In this document: piece by piece, positions 18,485 to 25,645 of the stretch
How the letters are laid out: each line of letters opens with the position of its first letter
Numbering within the stretch: position 1 is the first letter of the stretch
NCBI RefSeq assembly: GCF_030503855.1
Contig: NZ_CP129971.1
Coordinates: 1,619,501 to 1,683,500 of the forward strand
DNA length: 64,000 bases
Direction: 5' to 3'
From: Marivirga salinae
Lineage (GTDB): Bacteria; Bacteroidota; Bacteroidia; Cytophagales; Cyclobacteriaceae
Notes under the pieces: generated by a model
Databases searched by the model: none
Told to the model about the DNA's origin: nothing
Seen by the model: the letters and a program-made list of their open reading frames with translations, nothing else
Position numbers and translations under genes: made by a program

Positions 18485-19277
18485 TTATAAATTCTTTGAT
18501 GGCTTTTGTAGTTTCTTCTGGTGCACTAAGGTTTGGACAGTGTCCTGTGGCTTCTAACAATACAAATTTACTATTGGCAAGCTGTTCATGTACATACTTG
18601 CCAACACTTTCAGGAGCAATAACATCATCTCTGCATTGTAGGATTAGCGCTTTTGTCTTAAGCTGAGCCAGTTCTTGGCGATTGTCACTTGTAAAAGTCA
18701 CTTTTGCAAAGTGTTCTGCTATTTTGGGATCCGTTCGGCAAAAATTCGCTTCTAATTCCTCTCCCAGTTCCGGTCGTTCACTATTGGCCATAATGACAGG
18801 AGCCATTTGGCTTGACCAACCCAGATAGTTTTTTTCTAATGATGTAAGTAGTTCTTTGATATCCTCTTCAGAAAAACCACCATAATAATCCTCAGTATTT
18901 ATATATCGAGGTGAAGGCCCCACCATTACAATACTATCGAAAAGCTTTGGCTTTTTAATAGCTGCCAGTGTCCCAATCATAGCACTAACTGAGTGGCATA
19001 CAAGAGTAATATTGCTTAAGGACAAAGCTTGGCAAATTTCTAAAATATCATCAGCATATCCTTCTAGACTATTGTATTTTTCAAAATTATAAGCTGAAAT
19101 GTCTGACTTGCCAAAGCCCACATAATCAAAGGTTATTACTGTATGAGTATCCTCAAAGGATGGAGTAATAAATCTCCACATATTCTGGTCACAGCCAAAA
19201 CCATGTGCAAACATAATGGTTTGACTGCTCTCCGTATTCCCTGTAATGGAAATATTATTTCTTTTTAAAATGTTCAT
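18477..19277 (-). CDS. RsbQ-like alpha/beta hydrolase
   Basis: The 266 residues match Bacillus subtilis RsbQ closely in motif order: FAHGFGCDQNMW (23-34), FDYVGFGKSD (50-59), CHSVSAMIG with nucleophile Ser96, MVGPSPRYIN, DYYGGF, LILQCRDDVIAPESVGKY with acid Asp218, and ATGHCPN with His246. The triad is complete and the numbering nearly equals that of RsbQ. RsbQ is a small-molecule hydrolase/receptor that activates a PAS-domain partner; plant KAI2 and D14 receptors belong to the same family. The downstream PAS kinase overlaps it, which supports a two-part sensor. The ligand is unknown. Confidence 0.9.
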   Translation of the reverse strand: MNILKRNNISITGNTESSQTIMFAHGFGCDQNMWRFITPSFEDTHTVITFDYVGFGKSDISAYNFEKYNSLEGYADDILEICQALSLSNITLVCHSVSAMIGTLAAIKKPKLFDSIVMVGPSPRYINTEDYYGGFSEEDIKELLTSLEKNYLGWSSQMAPVIMANSERPELGEELEANFCRTDPKIAEHFAKVTFTSDNRQELAQLKTKALILQCRDDVIAPESVGKYVHEQLANSKFVLLEATGHCPNLSAPEETTKAIKEFINA

Positions 19278-19521
19278 AAATTTACTGTAATAGTATTAAA
19301 TACTATCTTTTTTATGTAGTAGTCAAAACCATCCATTTGATTATGCCATATTAACACACTTCTGATATGAAACAGGATTCAGAACTTCAAATAAGGTATG
19401 ACTTCACATATAGCTACAATGGTTTCTTCTAAAATTTGCTTAGAACCTTATATCTAATTTTTGGTTCGTTTGCAATTATATTCTGTTACTTGCTTTATCA
19501 AGTGCTTCAATTAATTTCAAA

Positions 19522-19905
19522 TCAGCTTTTGTGAATGACGGATTCAATCACCTCTCTTAATTTTTCAAGGTAATTAAGCTTGCTATCTTTAATAATAAAG
19601 TCTTTAGCCCCTTTTTGTAAAGTGCTTGCAGCTAGTTCTTGATCATTAGCACTGGTGAGTACTACACAAGGGGTATCAGTATTATTTTCAATAATATCTA
19701 AAGCTGTGCCGTCCTCCACATAGTAGTCTAACAATGCCAGATCAAATTTTTTATTACTCATTTTAGCAAGCGATTCTGCTACATTTTCACAATAGGTAAT
19801 CTCAATTTCAATTCCAGTGTCACTTAGCGCTTTATCAATCATATGTTGTGTAATACTAGTATCCTCTAGAACTAATATTTTTAATTTATCCATCTTTTTA
19901 TCCAT
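19522..19905 (-). CDS. Single-domain response regulator
   Basis: This 127-residue protein is a stand-alone receiver domain. Acidic residues are at LVLEDTS (12-15), the phospho-acceptor is Asp60 in LALLDYYVEDG, the switch Thr is in CVVLTSAND, and a Lys is in KDFIIKDS. There is no output domain, so it probably relays phosphate or binds a partner. It follows the receiver-Hpt gene with a 57-nt gap and probably shares its transcript. A 244-nt gap separates it from the RsbQ-like gene; no gene or clear regulatory site was seen there. Confidence 0.85.
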   Translation of the reverse strand: MDKKMDKLKILVLEDTSITQHMIDKALSDTGIEIEITYCENVAESLAKMSNKKFDLALLDYYVEDGTALDIIENNTDTPCVVLTSANDQELAASTLQKGAKDFIIKDSKLNYLEKLREVIESVIHKS

Positions 19906-19962
19906 TATATGTTCCTAGTTTTTGTTGTAATTCATTGCAGTTATTTTTTTTTCTTTTTAAAA

Positions 19963-20766
19963 TCACCTAATGTCAGAGTTTTCTAATTCTTGTTGTAGAA
20001 GTTGATCCACACGCATAACTTCTTGGTCTACTTCTACAAAATCAGCTAATGATAAACCATTTTCGAAGGAAGATTCAATCTTTTCAAAATATAAATATAA
20101 ATTCTCTGCACACATCGAAGAGGCTATGCCTTTTAATTTATGACTGTAGTACTTTATAGAAGTTTTATCTTGTTCGTGAACAGCTTTTTTAAGTATTTGA
20201 TAATTAGACACGATGGAATTTTTTCCAATAAGGGCTAGCGCAAGCAGGGTTCTATATAATGTTTTGTCAGATTTAAGCAGCTGGTCAAGCCTGGAAAAAT
20301 CAATACTGGGTAATTTACTTTCAGGGGATTTTAACCATTTCTGCAGCAAATCATGAAGTATTTCTTCCTTTAGAGGCTTATTGATATAATTATCCATACC
20401 GGATGCATAGCATTCCTCTATCTCCATCTGATACACGCCAGCAGTAAGCGCAATAATAGGTGTTCGTACTGAATTTTTTTCTAAGGACCGAATCTCTTTT
20501 GTTGCCTCAAATCCATTCATTTCAGGCATTTGTACATCCATAAGAATTACATCAGGCTTAGTTTTCTTGTATAATTCTACAGCTTCCCTTCCATCACTGG
20601 CTTTGGCTATTTGTAAGGATGGAAAAGCTCTCTGAATCATTTTTTCAGCTAATAGTAGATTAATTTCATTATCATCTACCAGCAGTATATGTTGATTATT
20701 GCTATTTTCTGCATATTCTTTCATAGTCTTCTGAGAATTAATTTCTCCGATATATTCCTCCTTCAA
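19963..20766 (-). CDS. Receiver-Hpt phosphotransfer protein
   Basis: This 267-residue protein has an N-terminal receiver domain (about 25-147; VDDNEIN, phospho-Asp77 in VILMDVQMPEMNG, ALTAG, NKPL) and a C-terminal Hpt domain (about 155-260) with phospho-His209 in YYSHKLKGIASSM. The receiver plus Hpt order is that of the C-terminal part of hybrid kinases such as BarA, here as a separate soluble protein. With the adjacent receiver protein and PAS kinase it could make a split four-step phosphorelay; this wiring is inferred from neighbourhood only. Confidence 0.85.
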   Translation of the reverse strand: MKEEYIGEINSQKTMKEYAENSNNQHILLVDDNEINLLLAEKMIQRAFPSLQIAKASDGREAVELYKKTKPDVILMDVQMPEMNGFEATKEIRSLEKNSVRTPIIALTAGVYQMEIEECYASGMDNYINKPLKEEILHDLLQKWLKSPESKLPSIDFSRLDQLLKSDKTLYRTLLALALIGKNSIVSNYQILKKAVHEQDKTSIKYYSHKLKGIASSMCAENLYLYFEKIESSFENGLSLADFVEVDQEVMRVDQLLQQELENSDIR

Positions 20767-21376
20767 GTCATGATGCTATACTTTCATTTATAGATTTAAA
20801 GGAACTCCGTTTTCTAGATTTGAATCTATATTCGGCTCTAAATCTATAGATGATTTTCAGAACTCTTTAGGCTTTTAATTCCCTTCATTCCTTAGTACTA
20901 ACAGCCAGTGCTTATCATTCAGATTATTGCAGTAAAGTTAAAAGTGTTTGAATTAGCACCCAATACATAAATAATTGTATTCTATCTAAGTATATATACC
21001 CAGCAGTTTTGAGAAAACGCTTGACTTCCGACTTCATTTGAAATACAATTACCTCCAGAAAATCCTACCGTACCACTGGCGTGTGTACATATTAAGCTTG
21101 GCAGTTTTTAATGTACTTGAAAATGCAACTCTTAATTTTACAAAAAAAGAATTTGTAATAGCTAAAAAAACTTGAATGCGCTTATGATTGTGTCACAAGC
21201 ATTATGAGAAGTAGATACTTCTGAAGGTTTCTAAATATGTTTCGTTGCATTTGTGAAGACACAAATGTGGGCAAAAAAGAATCGAGAATAAACTAACTTA
21301 ACAATATTGGGCTTACGCTTAGGAAGAAAAACGCCTGCTGTTTACTCCTCCGTGAAAATCTCAGAGATATTTAGGG
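20767..21376. other. Non-coding gap of about 600 bp
   Basis: No convincing gene, tRNA or repeat is seen between the receiver-Hpt gene and the thiL terminator. A 41-codon open stretch on the minus strand (20982-21107) has no start codon and is too short to call. Confidence 0.4.
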
Positions 21377-21407
21377 TTAAAAAAGGACAGCCCATGACTG
21401 TCCTTTT
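21377..21407 (-). terminator. Terminator of thiL
   Basis: A perfect 10-bp stem, AAAAGGACAG/CTGTCCTTTT (21381-21390 with 21398-21407), has a 7-nt loop. It is followed on the minus strand by a T-run into TTAACCC, 21 nt past the thiL stop. Confidence 0.8.
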
Positions 21408-21427
21408 CTTTCTTTTGTGGTTTAATT

Positions 21428-22462
21428 TCAACTAAAATGATCCCAGCCTTGAGCCTTCAAAGGAATAGGGTTTCCTTTTGTAGTAACCAAATTTAACCCA
21501 CTAGATTTTTCATTGATATAACCAATGAAATGAATATCAGGGTGGTTTTTTACTTTCTCAAATTCCTCTTGAGAGATGGTGAAAAGTAATTCATAATCCT
21601 CACCTCCATTTAAAATGGCAGTATTCGGATCCAATTTGAATTCAAGTGCTGTTTCTTGCGTGTTGGTAGCAAAGGGCAATTTATCCTCATGAACATTGAT
21701 GCCTACATCTGAATGTTTAGCAATATGATGCAATTCAGAAGCCAATCCATCGGAAATATCAATCATGGAGGTTGGTACAATTTTCAAATCCAAAAGCTCG
21801 TGAACTAAGTCCATTCTGGCCTCAGGCTTTAATTGTCTTCCCACTATATATTGATATTTATCCAGTTGCGGTTGCATATCAGGATTTTCTAAATAGACTT
21901 GCTTTTCCCTTTCCAAAACTTGCAATCCCATATAAGCACCGCCTAAATCACCGGTTACGCAAACAATGTCATTTACTTTAGCACCTGATCTGTAAGAAAT
22001 TTTATCTTTATCAACTTTACCAATTGCTGTAACAGAAATCATTAATCCCGAAGGAGAAGCGGTAGTGTCACCGCCAACCAAATCAACTTTGTAAGCATCA
22101 CAAGCCGCTTTTACTCCTTCATAAAATGCATCTATGGCTTCGAATGAAAATCTATTGCTTAAAGCTATACTTACGGTGATTTGCTCTGCTATTCCGTTCA
22201 TGGCGGCAATATCTGATACATTTACTGCCACAGCTTTAAATCCCAAATGATGTAAAGGAAAATAAGAAAGGTCAAAATGTACGCCTTCAATGAGCATATC
22301 AGTGGAAACCAATTGGAAATAATCGCCCACATCAATCACCGCAGCATCATCCCCAATGGCATATTTAGTAGAATTATTCTGTTTGCTGAACTTTTCTGCG
22401 ATTTTATCGATTAACCCAAATTCACCGAGTTTATTTATTTCTGTTCTATTTTGATGGCTCAT
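21428..22462 (-). CDS. thiL: Thiamine-monophosphate kinase
   Basis: This 344-residue enzyme phosphorylates thiamine monophosphate to thiamine diphosphate. Typical AIRS-family sequence is visible: LGEFGLIDKIAEKF, the metal/ATP site AIGDDAAVID (36-45), STDMLIEGVHFD, DIAAMNG, LVGGDTTASPSG and SMIDISDGLASELHHI. A terminator lies just downstream. The next upstream gene, a small lipoprotein, is divergent. Confidence 0.95.
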   Translation of the reverse strand: MSHQNRTEINKLGEFGLIDKIAEKFSKQNNSTKYAIGDDAAVIDVGDYFQLVSTDMLIEGVHFDLSYFPLHHLGFKAVAVNVSDIAAMNGIAEQITVSIALSNRFSFEAIDAFYEGVKAACDAYKVDLVGGDTTASPSGLMISVTAIGKVDKDKISYRSGAKVNDIVCVTGDLGGAYMGLQVLEREKQVYLENPDMQPQLDKYQYIVGRQLKPEARMDLVHELLDLKIVPTSMIDISDGLASELHHIAKHSDVGINVHEDKLPFATNTQETALEFKLDPNTAILNGGEDYELLFTISQEEFEKVKNHPDIHFIGYINEKSSGLNLVTTKGNPIPLKAQGWDHFS

Positions 22463-22471
22463 TTTAATATT

Positions 22472-22503
22472 TTTGAGTTTCTAAATTGAATTCTTTACTT
22501 TTG
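22472..22503 (+). promoter_or_regulatory. Promoter giving a nearly leaderless transcript
   Basis: TTTG (22472-22475), 20 nt, TACTTTTG (22496-22503) is a full Bacteroidetes consensus match. It ends 4 nt before the ATG at 22508, so the transcript should start at or within a few bases of the start codon. It lies just upstream of the thiL start on the other strand. Confidence 0.65.
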
Positions 22504-22507
22504 TATT

Positions 22508-22645
22508 ATGAAGACTAAATTATTAAAAACATTCATTTTCTTGCTTTTAGGAGCGTTTATTTTTTCCGCTTGTAATAAAAGTTCTTTTCAAACTAGAAAA
22601 GGCAAAAAGAAGATTAAATACTATAATTCTATTCAGCACCAATAA
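22508..22645 (+). CDS. Small lipoprotein, 45 residues
   Basis: The frame reads MKTKLLKTFIFLLLGAFIFS, then ACNKSSFQTRKGKKKIKYYN and a short end. It has a Lys-rich n-region, a hydrophobic core and lipobox FSAC with Cys22, leaving a mature part of only 24 very basic residues. It has its own strong promoter and ends one base before the stop codon of the convergent mce gene. The family is not recognised; a basic mini-lipoprotein at the outer membrane is the plain reading. Confidence 0.65.
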   Translation: MKTKLLKTFIFLLLGAFIFSACNKSSFQTRKGKKKIKYYNSIQHQ

Positions 22646-23050
22646 TCATTTTTTGATTTCTTGGCATAATTCTATAAGAACGCCATTGGTGCTTTTAGGA
22701 TGTAAAAAGCAGACTAATTTATTATCAGCCCCTTTTTTAGGGGCTTTATTGATTAGTTGAAAACCTTCTTCTTCCAATCTTTTCATTTCTGATTCAATAT
22801 TTTCAACCTCATAAGCGATGTGATGGATGCCTTCTCCTTTTTTCTCAATAAATTTGGCAATGGCACTATCTTCAGTTTCTGCTTCTAACAGTTCTATTTT
22901 AGTTTCGCCCATTTGAAAAAAAGAGGTAGCAACACCTTCACTTTCCACTTTTTCCAGTTTATAAGGAGCTTTATTGAATAGTTTACTGAAAAGTGAATTG
23001 GCACTTTCCATATTTTTCACTGCTATACCGATATGTTCTACTTTCAACAT
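22646..23050 (-). CDS. mce: Methylmalonyl-CoA epimerase
   Basis: This 134-residue glyoxalase/VOC-fold enzyme interconverts (R)- and (S)-methylmalonyl-CoA between propionyl-CoA carboxylase and methylmalonyl-CoA mutase. Visible motifs are KVEHIGIAVKNMESA with the metal-binding His, FFQMGETKIELLEA, GEGIHHIAYEVENI and a C-terminal VLIELCQE with the metal Glu. The length is standard. It is tail-to-tail with the small lipoprotein gene with no gap. Confidence 0.93.
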   Translation of the reverse strand: MLKVEHIGIAVKNMESANSLFSKLFNKAPYKLEKVESEGVATSFFQMGETKIELLEAETEDSAIAKFIEKKGEGIHHIAYEVENIESEMKRLEEEGFQLINKAPKKGADNKLVCFLHPKSTNGVLIELCQEIKK

Positions 23051-23078
23051 GCTTTTTAATTTTGTGCGACTAATTGAC

Positions 23079-23086
23079 TAACTTTG
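23079..23086 (+). promoter_or_regulatory. Candidate -7 element
   Basis: TAACTTTG fits TAnnTTTG and lies about 97 nt before the gene at 23183. TTTG at 23061-23064 gives a spacing of only 14, so the -33 box is uncertain. Confidence 0.35.
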
Positions 23087-23182
23087 CATTTGAGAATGCA
23101 AAAATGCAGAAACTTTTCCATGGATAAAAAAGTTGGGATACTCAAAATCATTATTTAAATTTCAAAAAGGAAATAATTTAGG

Positions 23183-23590
23183 ATGGAAACATCAACAGAC
23201 ATACATATAGAAAGTGCTAGGCTGCAGAAAGAAATCATAAACTATCTGGGCTTGAATGATAGTGAGTTGGTCTTTGAATTTGGTTCTCAAGATGGGAAGG
23301 TAAAGCTCGATTTGATTACCATCAATCCGAGGCACAACCAATCCTTTTTATTTCATTCTGAAATGGGCTATGATAAATTGGAAGCCCTAAAGAAAATGAT
23401 GGATTATGTCAAAAACTTTAGGGAAAGGGAAAGTTCCTACACCATTCAGTGGATGACAAAAGATGACAAACAATTGCATACCTCTTATTTTAGAGCAAGC
23501 AATATTTTAGATAGTTTAGACAAACTTTATTACGGCAGAGATCGTAATACCATAACCGTTTTTAGTGTAGTGCTAAATCCAGTATCATAA
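23183..23590 (+). CDS. Conserved hypothetical protein, 135 residues
   Basis: This is a soluble acidic/polar protein without signal peptide or membrane segment. The middle reads KVKLDLITINPRHNQSFLFH and is followed by a helix (LEALKKMMDYVKNF). The ending ITVFSVVLNPVS is beta-like, so an alpha/beta fold is likely. No family is recognised. It precedes the A-type Fe-S carrier gene by 16 nt in the same direction and probably shares its transcript, a weak hint of a linked role. Confidence 0.7.
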   Translation: METSTDIHIESARLQKEIINYLGLNDSELVFEFGSQDGKVKLDLITINPRHNQSFLFHSEMGYDKLEALKKMMDYVKNFRERESSYTIQWMTKDDKQLHTSYFRASNILDSLDKLYYGRDRNTITVFSVVLNPVS

Positions 23591-23606
23591 ATAAATATTA
23601 ATAGCC

Positions 23607-23933
23607 ATGATTATTGTTACAGATAAAGCGAAAGACAGATTAGGGAAGTTGAAAACAGAAGAAGGACACACTGAAGGGAGCAATGTGAGGGTTTCAGTAA
23701 AAGGTGGAGGATGTTCTGGTTTAATGTATGATTTAAGTTTTGATGATCAGATTAAAGAAGGAGATGAGGTGTTTGAGGATAAAGGAGTAAAGCTTCTAGT
23801 AGATAAAAAAAGCATGTTATACCTCTTGGGAACAACTTTAGATTTTTCAGATGGTCTAAATGGAAATGGTTTCCAATTCATCAATCCTAATGCAAGTAGG
23901 ACATGCGGCTGCGGAGAAAGCTTTTCTATTTAG
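23607..23933 (+). CDS. A-type iron-sulfur cluster carrier (IscA/SufA/ErpA family)
   Basis: This 108-residue HesB/IscA-family protein delivers Fe-S clusters to apoproteins. The three conserved cysteines are present: Cys36 in VKGGGCSGLMY, and Cys100 and Cys102 in the C-terminal RTCGCGESF. The SNVRVSVKGGGCSG and NGFQFINPNASRTCGCG motifs are diagnostic. Which subfamily it belongs to cannot be settled by eye. No isc or suf genes are adjacent. Confidence 0.92.
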   Translation: MIIVTDKAKDRLGKLKTEEGHTEGSNVRVSVKGGGCSGLMYDLSFDDQIKEGDEVFEDKGVKLLVDKKSMLYLLGTTLDFSDGLNGNGFQFINPNASRTCGCGESFSI

Positions 23934-23992
23934 AAAACTAATCGCAATTTAAACCTATCATCATATTTTACTAAGAATTTAGAATGGATGGA

Positions 23993-24031
23993 GTGCCACC
24001 AATCATGGAGTTAACCCACGATCGGTGGCAC
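23993..24031. repeat. Imperfect 16-bp inverted repeat
   Basis: GTGCCACCAATCATGG (23993-24008) pairs with CCACGATCGGTGGCAC (24016-24031) over 14 of 16 positions around a 7-nt loop. The two mismatches are A-C. It has no T-run, so it is unlikely to be a simple terminator. It lies 60 nt past the Fe-S carrier gene. Confidence 0.6.
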
Positions 24032-24101
24032 ATCAACCGGAATCTAGTTTCAATAGAACTGGCAGACTTTTTTAACTGTTCAAAGGAAAATGATTAAAAA
24101 T

Positions 24102-24136
24102 AACCCTTGATATTTGCGAATTTCAAGGGTTTTTTT
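24102..24136 (+). terminator. Intrinsic terminator
   Basis: AACCCTTGA (24102-24110) and TCAAGGGTT (24123-24131) form a 9-bp stem followed by T7. It would end transcription from the Fe-S carrier gene, about 170 nt upstream. Confidence 0.75.
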
Positions 24137-24174
24137 ATTAAAAATGCATAAATCTGATTACCCTCTCTTCAGAT

Positions 24175-24288
24175 GTGACAGTGAGAGCGCATTCTATAAC
24201 AAAAACCCTATATAAAAAACGATTGAAATGGGCGCTACCTTTAATAATCCTATTTTCTGTTTTGATTCTTGTTTTATTTTTTAATTAG
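24175..24288 (+). CDS. Possible 37-residue single-span membrane protein
   Basis: A GTG-initiated frame encodes a basic segment (KTLYKKRLKW) followed by one hydrophobic span (ALPLIILFSVLILVLFF). The charge and span arrangement fits an inner-membrane anchor, but the start is weak and there is no family match. It lies 37 nt before the next gene. Confidence 0.3.
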   Translation: MTVRAHSITKTLYKKRLKWALPLIILFSVLILVLFFN

Positions 24289-24325
24289 GCTTGATTTATA
24301 TATTTTGGTATATAATTTATGACAA

Positions 24326-24781
24326 ATGCCACTCAATAACTTCAATCCTAAACATCAAGGACTTCAAAAAAGCCGCCTTAAAAAGCGAGTCCTAAAATTT
24401 CAAAAATTGCTTAAAGCCTTAAGCGAAAGGGAAATTACAGCATTAGCTTTACAAGCTATAAATGTTGAAATTGATAAGGTTAATCAAGCTGAATCAGAAA
24501 CAAAATTGTCAAAGCAATTGCAGAAATCTTTCAGAAAAATTCTAATAATTTCTGAAAAGGAATTGAATCTAGTTGTGAAGGATCATTACAGAAATATGTG
24601 GTTAGCAATAGGGATGAGCGCATTTGGAATACCATTAGGAGTTGCATTTGGAGCTGCACTAAATAATTATGCGTTTATTGGACTAGGGATTCCAATTGGT
24701 TTTGGAATTGGGATTGCAATTGGTTCAAAAAAAGATAAAGAAGCATTTGAAGAAGGCAGACAATTAAATGTTGAAATGTAG
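24326..24781 (+). CDS. Hypothetical membrane protein with glycine-rich hairpin
   Basis: This 151-residue protein has a basic, helical first 90 residues (KSRLKKRVLKFQKLLKAL...) and two glycine-rich hydrophobic spans, about 91-110 (MWLAIGMSAFGIPLGVAFGA) and 114-133 (FIGLGIPIGFGIGIAIGS), then a charged tail. The spans resemble glycine-zipper hairpins. No family is recognised. It reads toward murI, 51 nt away. Confidence 0.65.
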   Translation: MPLNNFNPKHQGLQKSRLKKRVLKFQKLLKALSEREITALALQAINVEIDKVNQAESETKLSKQLQKSFRKILIISEKELNLVVKDHYRNMWLAIGMSAFGIPLGVAFGAALNNYAFIGLGIPIGFGIGIAIGSKKDKEAFEEGRQLNVEM

Positions 24782-24832
24782 ATTTGTAAAAATATCTTCG
24801 AAATTATTGTAACAACTTCCCATCTTTGCAAG

Positions 24833-25645
24833 ATGCATAAAGATAATTCAGCTCCCATAGGTATTTTCGATTCTGGTATAGGCGGGCTTACAGTGGCGCA
24901 TAAAGTAAAAGAATTGATGCCCAATGAAGGTATGGTTTATTTCGGTGATATTGCTCATTTGCCTTATGGCGATAAATCAGCAGCTGCCATTCAAGCTTAT
25001 AGCATAAAAGTAACCGATGTCTTACTGCAACAAGGTTGTAAATTAATTCTGATAGCTTGTAACTCTGCTTCATCTGCTGCTTTTGAATTAGTGCGCGAAT
25101 ATGTTGGCTCCAAAGCAAAAGTCTTTAATGTGATTGATCCTGTGGTGGAGCATGTAGCACAAAATTATAGTAATCAAAAAGTTGGACTAATTGGGACTAA
25201 GCAAACAGTTAATTCCAATGCTTATGAATCAAAACTAAAACAACTGAACCCTAGCATTGAGTTGAAAAGTTTGGCTACTCCGCTTTTGGTACCGATGATA
25301 GAGGAAGGATTTTTTGAAAATAGAATCAGTCATGATATAATTGAAGCTTATCTTCATAATGATGAATTAAAGGGGATTGAAGCTTTAATATTGGGGTGTA
25401 CTCATTATCCTTTGATTAAAAAAGAGATCAATAAGTTCTATGATGGAAAGGTAGATATTTTGGATTCTGCCACCATAGTTGCCAAAAGATTAGAGCAATT
25501 CTTAAAGGAATATGATCTCTTTTCGGAGAATAAAACCAGAAAAGATAGGTTTTTAGTTTCGGATATTACTGCCTCTTTTGAAGCTTCAGCCAAAATATTC
25601 TTTCACGAAGAAGTGCATTTAGAGAAGTTCCCTATTTGGGATTAA
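24833..25645 (+). CDS. murI: Glutamate racemase
   Basis: This 270-residue enzyme makes D-glutamate for peptidoglycan. Both catalytic cysteines are visible, in LIACNSASSAAF and LILGCTHYPLI, along with the N-terminal GIFDSGIGGLTV and YFGDIAHLPYGDKS motifs. A near-consensus -7 element CATCTTTG (24821-24828) ends 4 nt before the ATG. The gene overlaps the convergent TPR-kinase gene by 14 nt at the 3' end. Confidence 0.95.
   Translation: MHKDNSAPIGIFDSGIGGLTVAHKVKELMPNEGMVYFGDIAHLPYGDKSAAAIQAYSIKVTDVLLQQGCKLILIACNSASSAAFELVREYVGSKAKVFNVIDPVVEHVAQNYSNQKVGLIGTKQTVNSNAYESKLKQLNPSIELKSLATPLLVPMIEEGFFENRISHDIIEAYLHNDELKGIEALILGCTHYPLIKKEINKFYDGKVDILDSATIVAKRLEQFLKEYDLFSENKTRKDRFLVSDITASFEASAKIFFHEEVHLEKFPIWD

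Noticed and set aside
20982..21107. Minus-strand open stretch with protein-like Gly/Ser/Cys pattern
   Set aside because: Only 41 codons, no start codon, no family; could be a remnant but not supportable.
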